64,000 bases of DNA from Dyadobacter sp. NIV53 (GTDB lineage Bacteria > Bacteroidota > Bacteroidia > Cytophagales > Spirosomataceae), in contig NZ_CP081299.1 of the NCBI RefSeq assembly GCF_019711195.1, forward strand, positions 6,172,501 through 6,236,500, written 5' to 3'. Every line of letters begins with the position of its first letter. Positions within the stretch are counted from its first letter, which is position 1. The translations under genes were made by a program, and so were the position numbers. Under the pieces are notes generated by a model. It had not been told where the DNA came from and did no database searches. It worked only from the letters and a program-made list of their open reading frames with translations. Shown here piece by piece: positions 8,339 through 16,601 of this stretch.

Positions 8339-9994
8339 GTGAACAACCTGGATTTTCTGATCATTTGTATTGATGAAAATAACCTGGTTGTAAAGTCATA
8401 TGGCGATACAACAAAATACCTTTTCCAAAGGAATTTTACACTCAACCTGACGGATCTTTTGGAAGATCGACTTGCAGTTGCTTTCAAAACGCTGAGAAAC
8501 AAGGTGATAAAGACCAACAAAAAAGCATCCGTAAGCGGTATAGAAATAGAGAAAGGCAAGGCTGCAATTCAGGTGAATTTATCTGTAAGCCCTTTGGCTA
8601 ACAGCGGTAAAGATCAAAAAATGCTTCTGGTAGTTTTTAGTGAAAACAAACAAGGAAGCCCGGTATCGAAAGAGAATATTATGTTTGATAACAAGATGTA
8701 TCTGGACCAGTATACACAAAGCCTGGAAGAAGAATTGCAGGAACTGAAAGATACGCTGCGGGATTCTAACGAAAAGTTATATGCCACCAGTGAGAATATG
8801 CAGTCTTTCAGCGAAGAGCTTTTATCGGCCAATGAAGAAATGCAGAGCACGAATGAAGAGATGGAGTCAGTAAATGAAGAATTACACACAATAAATTCTG
8901 AATACCTTTTTAAAAATAAGGAACTGCTCGAATTAAATGACGATCTCAATAATTATTTCAAGAGTAATATTAATGGCCAGTTGTTTGTGAACCAGCAACT
9001 GGAGTTAATGAAATTTTCACCGGGTACATTAAAGCTGATCAACTTACAGGATAGTGATCTGGGGCGGCCAATCAATAAAATCCTGACTAATTTCAAGTTT
9101 CAGGCCATTACTGAGGATATTAATAAAGTAATCAAAGATGGAAGTGTTATTACAAAAGAGATTGAAACAAATGATAACAAATGGTATCAGGTCATGACGA
9201 TGCCATATATCAAACAAGCCGGGAATATAAGAAATGGTGCAATTGTTACTTTCGCCGACATTACAGAATTGAAAGACACACAAAAACAGCTCGATGAAAA
9301 GAACAAAAGCCTGATGCGGATCAATGCTGATCTGGACAACTTCGTTCATACTGCTTCACACGATCTTTTATCACCACTGGGAAGTATAGAAGGCAGCATA
9401 TCAGCAATGAATGAAATAGGAGTGAATGATCCGGAGCTGAAAGTGTTTCTGGATATTATTGATTCATCTATTAAAAAATTCAGATCCCTGATCATTGACA
9501 TTGCCACCATTGCCAAGCTCGAAAGCAATACTATAATTATGGAGATGGTTGATCTCAATGAAACGATTAATAATATAGAATGGAGCCTGAATGATAAAAT
9601 CGCCTCGTCGAAAGCTGTGATACACAGGGATCTGGAAATTAAGGAAATCTATTTTTCGAAAAAAAACCTGAGAAGTATAGTGTTTAACCTGATCTCGAAT
9701 GCTATTAAATTTAAAAGTGATAAACCGCCAGTGATCTATATTAAAACTAAAAAGGTAAATAATAATACTATCCTTACGGTTGAGGATAACGGAATTGGAA
9801 TTGCGGAAAAAGATAGCGAGCAAATTTTTAAAAAATATGGCAGACTTAAAATGGATATTGATGGCCAGGGAATCGGTTTATATCTTGCAAAAAAAATAGT
9901 TGATTCGGCAGGTGGGGACATAATTGTAGAAAGTACGCCGGGAAAAGGAAGCAAATTTATTTTATGCTTTCCAACAGTACAGGATGCTTCGTAA
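8339..9994 (+). CDS. PAS/coiled-coil/histidine-kinase part of the CheB/CheR hybrid (3' part)
   Basis: Continuation of the preceding gene after the apparent one-base deletion near 8270; the GTG at 8339 is only the first alternative start in this frame, and the coding frame is open upstream through the shift point. Visible parts: a PAS-like segment (NNLDFLIICIDENNLVVKSY), a long glutamate-rich coiled coil with repeating ANEEMQSTNEEMESVNEEL, a second PAS, then a kinase core with H-box HTASHDLLSPLGS, N-box NLISNAIKFK, and G boxes DNGIGI and GQGIGLYLAKKIV. This is the typical CheB-CheR-PAS-HisKA architecture, probably linking methylation/demethylation modules to a phosphorelay. No partner response regulator is adjacent. 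Confidence 0.88.
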   Translation: MNNLDFLIICIDENNLVVKSYGDTTKYLFQRNFTLNLTDLLEDRLAVAFKTLRNKVIKTNKKASVSGIEIEKGKAAIQVNLSVSPLANSGKDQKMLLVVFSENKQGSPVSKENIMFDNKMYLDQYTQSLEEELQELKDTLRDSNEKLYATSENMQSFSEELLSANEEMQSTNEEMESVNEELHTINSEYLFKNKELLELNDDLNNYFKSNINGQLFVNQQLELMKFSPGTLKLINLQDSDLGRPINKILTNFKFQAITEDINKVIKDGSVITKEIETNDNKWYQVMTMPYIKQAGNIRNGAIVTFADITELKDTQKQLDEKNKSLMRINADLDNFVHTASHDLLSPLGSIEGSISAMNEIGVNDPELKVFLDIIDSSIKKFRSLIIDIATIAKLESNTIIMEMVDLNETINNIEWSLNDKIASSKAVIHRDLEIKEIYFSKKNLRSIVFNLISNAIKFKSDKPPVIYIKTKKVNNNTILTVEDNGIGIAEKDSEQIFKKYGRLKMDIDGQGIGLYLAKKIVDSAGGDIIVESTPGKGSKFILCFPTVQDAS

Positions 9995-10039
9995 CCTGGC
10001 GGTTTTGAAAGCATCCTTTTATATATTACCTGCTATTTA

Positions 10040-10954
10040 TCAGTTGAACGATTGCCGGAATTCCAAGGGCGAAAGGTTAGTTTTTGTTTTGAACAACTTA
10101 CTGAATGACTGCGGATGCTCAAATCCAAGTCCGTACGCAATTTCACTGACAGATAAACTGGTAACAGATAACTTCTCCTTTGCTTTATCAATCAGTTTGT
10201 CATGTATATGATGCTGAGTGCTTTGTCCTGTCAGTAATTTAAGTAATCCGCTCAGATAATTTGGTGATACATTTAATGCATCTGCAACATACTGAACGGT
10301 TGGCAATCCATTTTGTACCAGAATGTCATTATCAAAATAGGCCGAAAGAATAACTTCCAGCCGGGCAAGAACCTGGTGATTCGTGATTTTCCGGGTAATG
10401 AACTGGCGCTGATAAAACCGCTCCGAATAAGTTAAAAGCAATTCCAATTGGGCTATAATTACATCCTGACTAAACTTGTCAATATTGGAATGGTATTCAT
10501 ATTCAATGTTTTGCATAATTCCTGCAATCATTGTTTCCTCTTTTTCTGAAAGATGCAATGCCTCGTGAACTGCATAACTGAAATATTCGTATTGTTTGAT
10601 TTTTTGTGCCAGCGGTGTGTTCCAGAGAAAGTCGGGGTGAACAAGTAAAGACCATCCTTTGTGCATAATCTCCTTACTTGCTTCAATAGAAAAAACCTGG
10701 CCCGGCGAAATAAAAAACATTACTCCTTCATCAAAGTCATATTCCTGCTGACCATATCTCATCTTTGCCTTAAAGCTTCTCTTAAGTGCAATCGTGTAAA
10801 AATCATTGATGATACTTTTAGGTTCCTCCTGGCGAAGCCGGGTCACGTTTTCAAAATTGATCACACTGACTAACGGATGTTCAGGTTTGGGCAAATATCT
10901 CAACTGATGCCATTCAGCAATTGTTTTAATCCTGAGAGGTTCCATGTTTGTCAT
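10040..10954 (-). CDS. AraC family transcriptional regulator
   Basis: 304 residues with an N-terminal cupin-like sensing half (YDFDEGVMFFISPGQVFSIE) and a C-terminal double helix-turn-helix (YVADALNVSPNYLSGLLK, then SVSEIAYGLGFEHPQSFSKLF and SPLEFRQ), the AraC/XylS signature. It lies 12 bases downstream of the NmrA-like gene on the same strand, so the two are probably one transcript, with the regulator following the enzyme it may control. Confidence 0.92.
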   Translation of the reverse strand: MTNMEPLRIKTIAEWHQLRYLPKPEHPLVSVINFENVTRLRQEEPKSIINDFYTIALKRSFKAKMRYGQQEYDFDEGVMFFISPGQVFSIEASKEIMHKGWSLLVHPDFLWNTPLAQKIKQYEYFSYAVHEALHLSEKEETMIAGIMQNIEYEYHSNIDKFSQDVIIAQLELLLTYSERFYQRQFITRKITNHQVLARLEVILSAYFDNDILVQNGLPTVQYVADALNVSPNYLSGLLKLLTGQSTQHHIHDKLIDKAKEKLSVTSLSVSEIAYGLGFEHPQSFSKLFKTKTNLSPLEFRQSFN

Positions 10955-10966
10955 ATTTAACTGTAA

Positions 10967-11854
10967 TTACTTCTGGTTAAATGCTTTTGCAAAATCCTTG
11001 GCAAAATCTTCCAGCTTTACCTTCCCCAATACTGCTGGCTTGTGCAAATCGTAATCCCGCCGTAAACCACCATTGTGAATGCTGGCGTTCAACTCTACCA
11101 GTTTCGTAGCCAGGTTAGGCGGTATTCCACTGTTTTCCATCGTTGCCTGCACTTGTTCATCACTAAAAGTTAGCCATTTTAAATCGGGTTTTCCAATGGC
11201 AACTCCCAGAATATGCGCTATTTCGTTGCAGGTATGCTCGTCACTGGCAACATACCTGATTTTAATATCAGTGGCTGGTGAAATTATTTCTTCAAAAGCC
11301 GCGTCTGCAATGTCATTAGGTGAAACAATTGTCACTTTGTCTTCACCTCCATAATTGGTACCAATACATCCTGTAACTTTTATCATGTTTATAAAATGGT
11401 ACAGATTGTAGTAAAAAAAAGTTGGGCGAAGATGTATGACTGTAACTTCGGACAATGTATTTAAAATCTGTTCCACATGATAGGAGCCTACAATGACACC
11501 TGTTCCTTTTTTAAGGTCAGCGCCCCAGCTGCTAAGATTAACCACTCGTTTTACTCCCGAATGCTGAATAGATTCTGCATAACAGTTTCCAATTATTTTA
11601 TATCGTTCTACCTGATCCGGTGCCGAAAAATTTGGTGGTATCATAGTGTAAATGGCATCGCTATCCTTAAATGCAGCTGTTAAAAACCCAGTGTCTTCCA
11701 CTGAGCCGATTGCTGCCATAGCACCCAAAGCTTCGATATCTGTTTGTTTCTCCGGATTGGTGCTGATAACGGTAACTGTATGCCCTTTTTCTATCAGTCT
11801 TTCCACCAGCGGCTTACTTATATTTCCTAAAGAACCTGTTACTACAACTTTCAT
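10967..11854 (-). CDS. NmrA/NAD(P)H-binding short-chain oxidoreductase-like protein
   Basis: 295 residues from ATG 11854, chosen because it opens straight into the Rossmann strand MKVVVTGSLGNISKPL (GxxGxxx type); upstream in-frame starts add an unlikely leader. Further NmrA-like blocks are SDAIYTMIPPNF and VKRVVNLSSWGADL. The NmrA-like family covers NAD(P)-binding regulators and quinone reductases such as QorB; the catalytic Ser-Tyr-Lys of classical SDRs is not evident. Co-directional with the AraC gene. Substrate unknown. Confidence 0.85.
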   Translation of the reverse strand: MKVVVTGSLGNISKPLVERLIEKGHTVTVISTNPEKQTDIEALGAMAAIGSVEDTGFLTAAFKDSDAIYTMIPPNFSAPDQVERYKIIGNCYAESIQHSGVKRVVNLSSWGADLKKGTGVIVGSYHVEQILNTLSEVTVIHLRPTFFYYNLYHFINMIKVTGCIGTNYGGEDKVTIVSPNDIADAAFEEIISPATDIKIRYVASDEHTCNEIAHILGVAIGKPDLKWLTFSDEQVQATMENSGIPPNLATKLVELNASIHNGGLRRDYDLHKPAVLGKVKLEDFAKDFAKAFNQK

Positions 11855-12005
11855 TTTGTTTCTGTTATTTGACATTGCAAAGTTGCACTGTATGAGTCTG
11901 ACAGAAGTAGCCAAATCTATGGTTGTTGTAGCCGAAAAAATGAAGATAGTTGAAGTCCGCAATTAAAACCAATGTAAAATCCTCATCAATTACATGTTTA
12001 TTTTT

Positions 12006-12013
12006 TATCTTTG
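12006..12013 (+). promoter_or_regulatory. Candidate Bacteroidota -7 element (TATCTTTG)
   Basis: Exact match to TAnnTTTG, 26 bases before the small ORF at 12039. No TTG lies at the canonical -33 spacing, so only the -7 half is supported. It could drive the small ORF/ADP-ribosyltransferase pair. Confidence 0.4.
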
Positions 12014-12038
12014 GTTCAAAAGTTTTAAATGATATAGG

Positions 12039-12197
12039 ATGAGCAGAAAAGAGATAAAAGCATTCGAAATCGCTTTACGTAAGCAGCGAAAAGAAGTTGT
12101 TAGCTCGAAAACAGCTGCCAAAAAGTTTTTAACGGATCTTGGAGTCTTTGAAATCCTTGTCCCTAAGGGTACAAATCAAGTGATTTTAAAAAACTAA
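12039..12197 (+). CDS. Small basic 52-residue protein upstream of an ADP-ribosyltransferase-like gene
   Basis: ATG to TAA encodes 52 residues, rich in Lys/Arg at the N-terminus (MSRKEIKAFEIALRKQRKE) with a C-terminal FEILVPKGTNQVILKN. I do not recognise a family. It lies 20 bases upstream of the PARP-like gene on the same strand and has its own -7 element, so it is probably co-transcribed. The layout resembles an antitoxin-toxin pair, but the sequence itself shows no known antitoxin motif. Confidence 0.55.
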   Translation: MSRKEIKAFEIALRKQRKEVVSSKTAAKKFLTDLGVFEILVPKGTNQVILKN

Positions 12198-12217
12198 ATT
12201 CTAAGTATTCGGTTTTC

Positions 12218-12812
12218 ATGTATTCTTCAAAGCCAGGCTTACTTATAGGATTTCATGGTTGTGATGAAAGTGTTCGGGACGATATTGTATTGGGTAGAAA
12301 GAATATGCTTTCCAGCAAAAATGATTATGACTGGCTCGGCAAGGGATATTATTTTGGGGAAAATAATTATGAACGAGCTTTGGACTTTGCACATAATCCT
12401 CCCGGAAAGACAAAAATTGCTAAACCTGCTGTACTTGGTGCCATTATTGATCTGCAAAATTGTTTAGATCTTTTAGAAATGGATTATTTGCGACTTGTTC
12501 AATATTCTTATCAGAGTCTAGCCTTAACTGCTTCAAAATTTGATCTGGAACTTCCCATAAACAGATCTGGAAAAGGATCAAAAGATTTAGTTTTAAGAAA
12601 TTTGGACTGCGCTGTTATTGAAAATCTGCACCATACCCAAAAAGCCAATAATTTTATTCCTTTTGATTCTGTAAGAGGTGTTTTTGTCAGAAGGGACTGA
12701 ACTATACCCGGGAGCTGGCTTTCATGAAAAGAACCATATCCAAATTTGTATTCGAAATCCTAATTGCATCAAAGGGTTTTTCATTCCCAGGGAGGAAGTT
12801 GATTGGCCCTGA
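12218..12812 (+). pseudogene. PARP-like ADP-ribosyltransferase-fold protein, frameshifted near its 3' end
   Basis: The first frame runs to 12700 (160 residues). It has PARP/ART-like landmarks: FHGCD near the N-terminus (compare HGT in PARPs) and DYDWLGKGYYFGENNYERA (compare GKGIYFAD-S-SA). The frame ends just after DSVRGVFV, yet the +1 frame continues as EGTELYPGAGFHEKNHIQIC, then IRNPNCIKGFFIPREEVDWP, to TGA at 12812, so about 40 C-terminal codons are displaced by a one-base indel near 12681-12692. The third ART motif would lie in this tail (HIQICI). Whole length would be about 197 residues. It probably modifies protein, nucleic acid or a small molecule with NAD-derived ADP-ribose; the target is unknown. 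Sequencing error or real inactivation cannot be told apart here. Confidence 0.65.
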
Positions 12813-13027
12813 TATTACTTTGTGCCAGAAACCCCTGATTCTTCCTTAGTTTTCCTGCAATTTTATATGGCAAAATTTTAACTTAAAATGAACAGTATTT
12901 AATTGATTATGCTGAAGAAATTAAAACTTCATAATTAGTGCCCTTTTGATAAGATTTCAATATCGCAGCCAAAATAATAGTTTTCTTAGTACATTCAGGA
13001 ATTCAACTTTAACATAAAATCAGCTAC

Positions 13028-13621
13028 ATGATTAACTTAAAAAAATCTGCAACAGCGGCTAAAATTCTCTATATCGGGCTTATTGCGATGTTCTTTGCGA
13101 GCGGTAGTTTTGCACAAACGGCTGGTACAACCATCACGCTAGCAGGTAATGCAATTCATACAGTAGGGAAGTTGCCGGCTGTGGGAACACAGGTAAAAGA
13201 TTTCACTTTAATCGGCGTAGACCTTAAAGACAAAACATTAGCGGACTTTAAAGGAAAATACGTTATCATGAATATTTTTCCCAGTGTAAATACCGGAGTA
13301 TGTTCCAAATCAGTAAGAAAATTTAATCAGGATGCTGCCGGCTTAAATAATACAGCGGTACTTTGTATTTCCAAAGACCTGCCCTTTGCACAAAAAGCTT
13401 TTTGCGGTGCAGAAGGAATTGACAAAGTTGTGATGCTTTCCGATTTCAGAACTGATTTTGGAAACACGTATGGTGTTCAAATTGCAGACGGACCCATGAA
13501 AGGTTTACTTAGCCGTGCGGTAATTGTGGTCAATCCGGAAGGTAAGATCGTTTATGAACAGCAAGTGCCGGAAATTGGCCAGGAGCCTGATTACACAGCT
13601 GCCATAGCTGCAATTAAGTAA
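13028..13621 (+). CDS. tpx: Thiol peroxidase (Tpx-type peroxiredoxin) with an N-terminal signal
   Basis: Reduces hydroperoxides with thioredoxin-type donors. The peroxidatic Cys is in PSVNTGVCSKSVRKFN and the resolving Cys in KAFCGAEGID, the spacing of atypical two-Cys Tpx enzymes. The core begins at about residue 36. Before it is a hydrophobic leader (ILYIGLIAMFFASGSFAQT) that reads as a Sec signal peptide, so this copy probably acts in the periplasm, whereas many Tpx proteins lack a leader. Stands alone between the ADP-ribosyltransferase region and a convergent hydrolase gene. Confidence 0.9.
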   Translation: MINLKKSATAAKILYIGLIAMFFASGSFAQTAGTTITLAGNAIHTVGKLPAVGTQVKDFTLIGVDLKDKTLADFKGKYVIMNIFPSVNTGVCSKSVRKFNQDAAGLNNTAVLCISKDLPFAQKAFCGAEGIDKVVMLSDFRTDFGNTYGVQIADGPMKGLLSRAVIVVNPEGKIVYEQQVPEIGQEPDYTAAIAAIK

Positions 13622-13639
13622 CTTTAGCTAACAGCAGTC

Positions 13640-13702
13640 AGCTATCGGCAATCGGCTCAAAATTATTTCCTGGAATAATCCGAAAGCCGATTACCGATAG
13701 CT
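13640..13702. terminator. Long inverted repeat between convergent genes (bidirectional terminator candidate)
   Basis: Arms 13640-13657 and 13685-13702 (AGCTATCGG... and ...CCGATAGCT) pair over 18 bases with one mismatch. It lies between tpx (+) and the hydrolase (-), where a shared terminator is expected, though neither arm is followed by a strong T run. It could instead be an intergenic palindromic repeat. Confidence 0.55.
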
Positions 13703-13751
13703 ACTTAATTAATATAGCTTTAACTTTAATAAGCATTGTAATATCTGCTTA

Positions 13752-14573
13752 TTAGGATTTTATAAAGGCTAAAAGATCATTATTGATGGTTTCAGCTTCA
13801 GTGGCTGGCATTCCATGAGGAAAGCCCGGGTAAGAAATAAGTTTTCCATTTTTCAAAAGTTTGATTGCCTTTGCTCCGGAAATGGGAAACGGAACAATCT
13901 GGTCATCTTCGCCATGTAAAACAAGTACAGGAAAATCCACACTTTTAAGGTCTTCTGTAAAGTCGGTTTCTGAAAAGGCTTTGATGCCATCATGATGCGC
14001 TTTTACGCTGCCCATCATTCCCTGGCGCCACCAATTATCCCTGATTCCCTGTGATATTGTAGCCCCTTCACGATTATATCCATAAAACGGAATTGTAAAA
14101 TCCTGAAAATACTGCGCCCGTTTTGTCGCCGTACCTACACGTATTTCATCAAATATGGATAAAGGAACACCTTCGGGATTGTTTTCAGTTTGTACCATAA
14201 GTGGTGTAACCGCACTGATCAATACCACTTTTGCAACACGCCCTTGCCCAAATTTAGCGGCATAATGTATCGCTTCACCACCACCAGTCGAGTGACCGAT
14301 ATGAATGGCATCTTTCAAATCAAGTGCCTGAGTAAGCTCAGCAACATCTGAAGCATAAGTATCCATATCATGGCCTCCATCAACCTGAGATGATCTGCCA
14401 TGTCCCCGGCGATCGTGGGCAATAACCCTGTATCCCTGGCTTAGGAAAAACATCATTTGTCCGTCCCAATCGTCGCCGGATAATGGCCAGCCGTGATGAA
14501 AAACAAGTGGTTGTCCTGTTCCCCAATCTTTGTAATAAATTTCAGTACCGTCTTTTACAGTTATTTTAGGCAT
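13752..14573 (-). CDS. Alpha/beta hydrolase (non-haem chloroperoxidase/arylesterase-like)
   Basis: 273-residue alpha/beta-hydrolase fold. Nucleophile elbow GHSTGGGEAIHY (Ser), oxyanion block HHGWPLSGDDWDGQM, acid in LHGEDDQIVPF, and His in GFPHGMPATE. The GHSTGGGE motif is typical of cofactor-free perhydrolases/chloroperoxidases and related esterases. No signal peptide. Physiological substrate unknown. Confidence 0.88.
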   Translation of the reverse strand: MPKITVKDGTEIYYKDWGTGQPLVFHHGWPLSGDDWDGQMMFFLSQGYRVIAHDRRGHGRSSQVDGGHDMDTYASDVAELTQALDLKDAIHIGHSTGGGEAIHYAAKFGQGRVAKVVLISAVTPLMVQTENNPEGVPLSIFDEIRVGTATKRAQYFQDFTIPFYGYNREGATISQGIRDNWWRQGMMGSVKAHHDGIKAFSETDFTEDLKSVDFPVLVLHGEDDQIVPFPISGAKAIKLLKNGKLISYPGFPHGMPATEAETINNDLLAFIKS

Positions 14574-14908
14574 GATATTGAGGTTTTGAAAGTTAAGAAT
14601 AGAGTTTTTGGGAAGTTACTTTTTTTTAATGAAAAAGTGGCTTAAACAGGATCCATTTAATGTTTTCTTAATTTAACGGGAAAAGCTGGGGATGGAGTTT
14701 GATAAGGTACGGAGAGACCTGGGCCATTGTTCAAATGTAAAAAAAGTAATTCGTTCGATCATCTCAAAATTTCATTATTAGATAGTTATTAAACGGTTTT
14801 ATGTGATTAAAACTGACTATTAGTTTGGTTAGCAAACGCATGTTTCAAATTAGAACCTGCGAAGGTCAACCGAAAATATACAGTGCTTTTTGCAATACTT
14901 ATCTCTTC
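14574..14908. other. Gene-free stretch, nothing recognised
   Basis: 335 bases between the hydrolase start and the DoxX stop. A+T-rich with short T and A runs; no ORF, RNA or strong hairpin I can support. It should hold the leftward promoter of the hydrolase gene. Confidence 0.5.
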
Positions 14909-15316
14909 CTATTTTGCAATGATCATTGCTTTCCAAAATCTCCCCCAGGTTATAAACCCAGCAATAACAATGCAGAATATATTTACTCCAATCACTGCTG
15001 TTTCTCCTCTTGAAATATGAAAAACAATAGCGCAGAACATCAGTAAAATAATGCATACAGCTGCCCATGGAGTGACTTGTGGTTTGATCCGGAGTAATGA
15101 CGGGAGAATTAAGCCGATAGCACCAAGTAAATCTATAACTCCAAGAAACCTTACACCTACCTTCGGTATTTCTCCAGTCCATGGCATCATTACAGAAATC
15201 TTTTCAATAGGCAGGAATTTCATAATTGCTCCTGATATTAAAAAAACCGCTAATATTACCTGTGCTGCCCAAAGTGAAATGTGTACTATTTTTGAGGATT
15301 TTTGTTGAATTGCCAT
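14909..15316 (-). CDS. DoxX family membrane protein
   Basis: 135 residues with four hydrophobic segments and the DoxX-like pattern (VILAVFLISGAIMKF, then VRFLGVIDLLGAIGLILPSL). DoxX proteins are small integral inner-membrane proteins linked to thiol/quinone or oxidative stress. It is divergent from the HxlR regulator across 124 bases holding a perfect palindrome, so it is the likely regulatory target. Confidence 0.88.
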   Translation of the reverse strand: MAIQQKSSKIVHISLWAAQVILAVFLISGAIMKFLPIEKISVMMPWTGEIPKVGVRFLGVIDLLGAIGLILPSLLRIKPQVTPWAAVCIILLMFCAIVFHISRGETAVIGVNIFCIVIAGFITWGRFWKAMIIAK

Positions 15317-15341
15317 AATGTATTATATTTTAGTTATAGCA

Positions 15342-15349
15342 CAAACGTA
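15342..15349 (-). promoter_or_regulatory. Candidate -7 element for doxX (TACGTTTG on minus)
   Basis: Matches TAnnTTTG on the minus strand, 26 bases before the DoxX start. No TTG at the ideal spacing. Confidence 0.35.
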
Positions 15350-15385
15350 CTTACATTTGCTTTCCCCTGGAAAGCACTTCCACTT

Positions 15386-15401
15386 TGGATAGCGCTATCC
15401 A
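15386..15401. promoter_or_regulatory. Perfect 16-base palindrome, candidate HxlR operator
   Basis: TGGATAGCGCTATCCA lies between the divergent DoxX and HxlR genes, 40 bases before the HxlR start, and is followed by a further GATAGTATC half-site-like stretch. HxlR dimers bind such short palindromes. Confidence 0.5.
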
Positions 15402-15440
15402 TTTTGATAGTATCAGGAAAATTAAAACTAAAAACGAATA

Positions 15441-15779
15441 ATGTTAAGTACAGGCGGATGTCCAAAAACTGCTCTTTCCATTAAAGATGCACTTGAAGCG
15501 CTGGAAGGCAGATGGAAACTGTTAATTCTGTTTTCATTGTCCGTTGGTCCAAGACGATTCAAACAGATATCGAAAGAAGTAGGAGGGATTACAGATAAAA
15601 CACTTTCCAGGGAATTGAAAAATCTTGAAGCCAATAGATTAATAAAAAGGCAGGTATATGATACGTTTCCCCCTACTGTTGAGTATTCTATTACAGCACA
15701 CGGAAAATCACTCGAAAAAGTAATGGATGAACTGCATTATTGGGGGTTGGCACATCGCCAGGAAATTATGGGCAGTTGA
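15441..15779 (+). CDS. HxlR family winged-helix transcriptional regulator
   Basis: 112 residues: GGCPKTALSIKDALEALEGR, then WKLLILFSLSVGPRRFKQI, ITDKTLSRELKNLEANRLI and TFPPTVEYSITAHGKSLE, a complete HxlR/MarR-like winged helix. Cys7 occupies the position used as a redox or aldehyde sensor in HypR/HxlR proteins. Divergent from DoxX, so it probably controls that gene and itself in response to electrophile or oxidant stress. Confidence 0.92.
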   Translation: MLSTGGCPKTALSIKDALEALEGRWKLLILFSLSVGPRRFKQISKEVGGITDKTLSRELKNLEANRLIKRQVYDTFPPTVEYSITAHGKSLEKVMDELHYWGLAHRQEIMGS

Positions 15780-15855
15780 ATTGGGTTTTACGTAAAAGAC
15801 TTGCGTTTTTCACAAGTTTTTGATTCGATCCCTTACTAAGGCGGAATTATTTACA

Positions 15856-15887
15856 AAAAAAGGCTTCGAATTCGAAGCCTTTTTTTG
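15856..15887 (-). terminator. Rho-independent terminator ending the leftward tRNA cluster
   Basis: Perfect 20-base palindrome AGGCTTCGAATTCGAAGCCT at 15861-15880 flanked by A7 and T7 runs, so it can work in both directions. On the minus strand it follows the last tRNA-like gene; on the plus strand it follows HxlR. Confidence 0.85.
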
Positions 15888-15894
15888 TGTTGTA

Positions 15895-15982
<88 letters not shown>

Positions 15983-16049
15983 AATTTATTAATTGTACAT
16001 TCTATAAAAAAAGCGTTTAAGTTTTACCTTAAACGCTTGATTATCAATG

Positions 16050-16123
16050 TGATCCCGTTGTGATTCGAACACAAGACCTACTACTTAGAAGGCAGTTGCT
16101 CTATCCAGCTGAGCTACGGGACC
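16050..16123 (-). tRNA. tRNA-Arg (TCT)
   Basis: 74 bases on the minus strand. Acceptor GGTCCCG pairs with CGGGATC, discriminator A. Anticodon loop CTTCTAA gives anticodon TCT; T loop TTCGAAT. No encoded CCA. Part of a leftward Ser-Pro-Arg-(Pro) cluster. Confidence 0.95.
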
Positions 16124-16236
16124 CTATTTTCTTTTTAATTTTACTTAATACTTTGTAAAAAAAACAGGCAGTTTTCAGTTTACAGGATGCAGTATCTTTA
16201 CTGCTTACTGAGGACTGCCAACTGCCTGCTTCAAGT

Positions 16237-16311
<75 letters not shown>

Positions 16312-16385
16312 AGGTATTTTAACAGTTGTTTGACTCTAAATTTTGCAATTTTTGAAAATCAAATTTACTGATTTCAGAAACAGTG

Positions 16386-16472
16386 TAGAGGAAGCGGGAT
16401 TCGAACCCGCGGTACCCTTGCGAGTACGGCAGTTTAGCAAACTACTGGTTTCAGCCACTCACCCATCCCTCC
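16386..16472 (-). tRNA. tRNA-Ser (GCT)
   Basis: 87 bases on the minus strand with the long variable arm expected of tRNA-Ser (GCCGTACTCGCAAGGGTACC). Anticodon loop TTGCTAA gives GCT; T arm CGGGTTCGAATCCCG. First gene of the leftward tRNA cluster. Confidence 0.95.
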
Positions 16473-16491
16473 TTCTTTCCGTTCTGGGTTG

Positions 16492-16523
16492 CAAATATAC
16501 GAGGACGCTCATCAGAAAAACAA
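16492..16523 (-). promoter_or_regulatory. Candidate promoter of the tRNA cluster
   Basis: On the minus strand a TATATTTG -7 element (16492-16499) lies 19 bases before tRNA-Ser, with a TTG (16521-16523) 21 bases further upstream, close to the Bacteroidota TTG-N19-TAnnTTTG pattern. Confidence 0.5.
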
Positions 16524-16601
16524 ACAATTCAGAAAAAAAACTTTACCAGACGTTACAATTGCCTATTTTTGAAAAATTTTAAATCTCACAAAGCGTTCAT
16601 T

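Noticed and set aside
8262..8345. CheB-CheR and PAS-kinase as two independent genes
   Set aside because: The kinase frame is open and family-like upstream of its GTG (DAFRSANYLTEEV), and one added T fuses both into the standard architecture.
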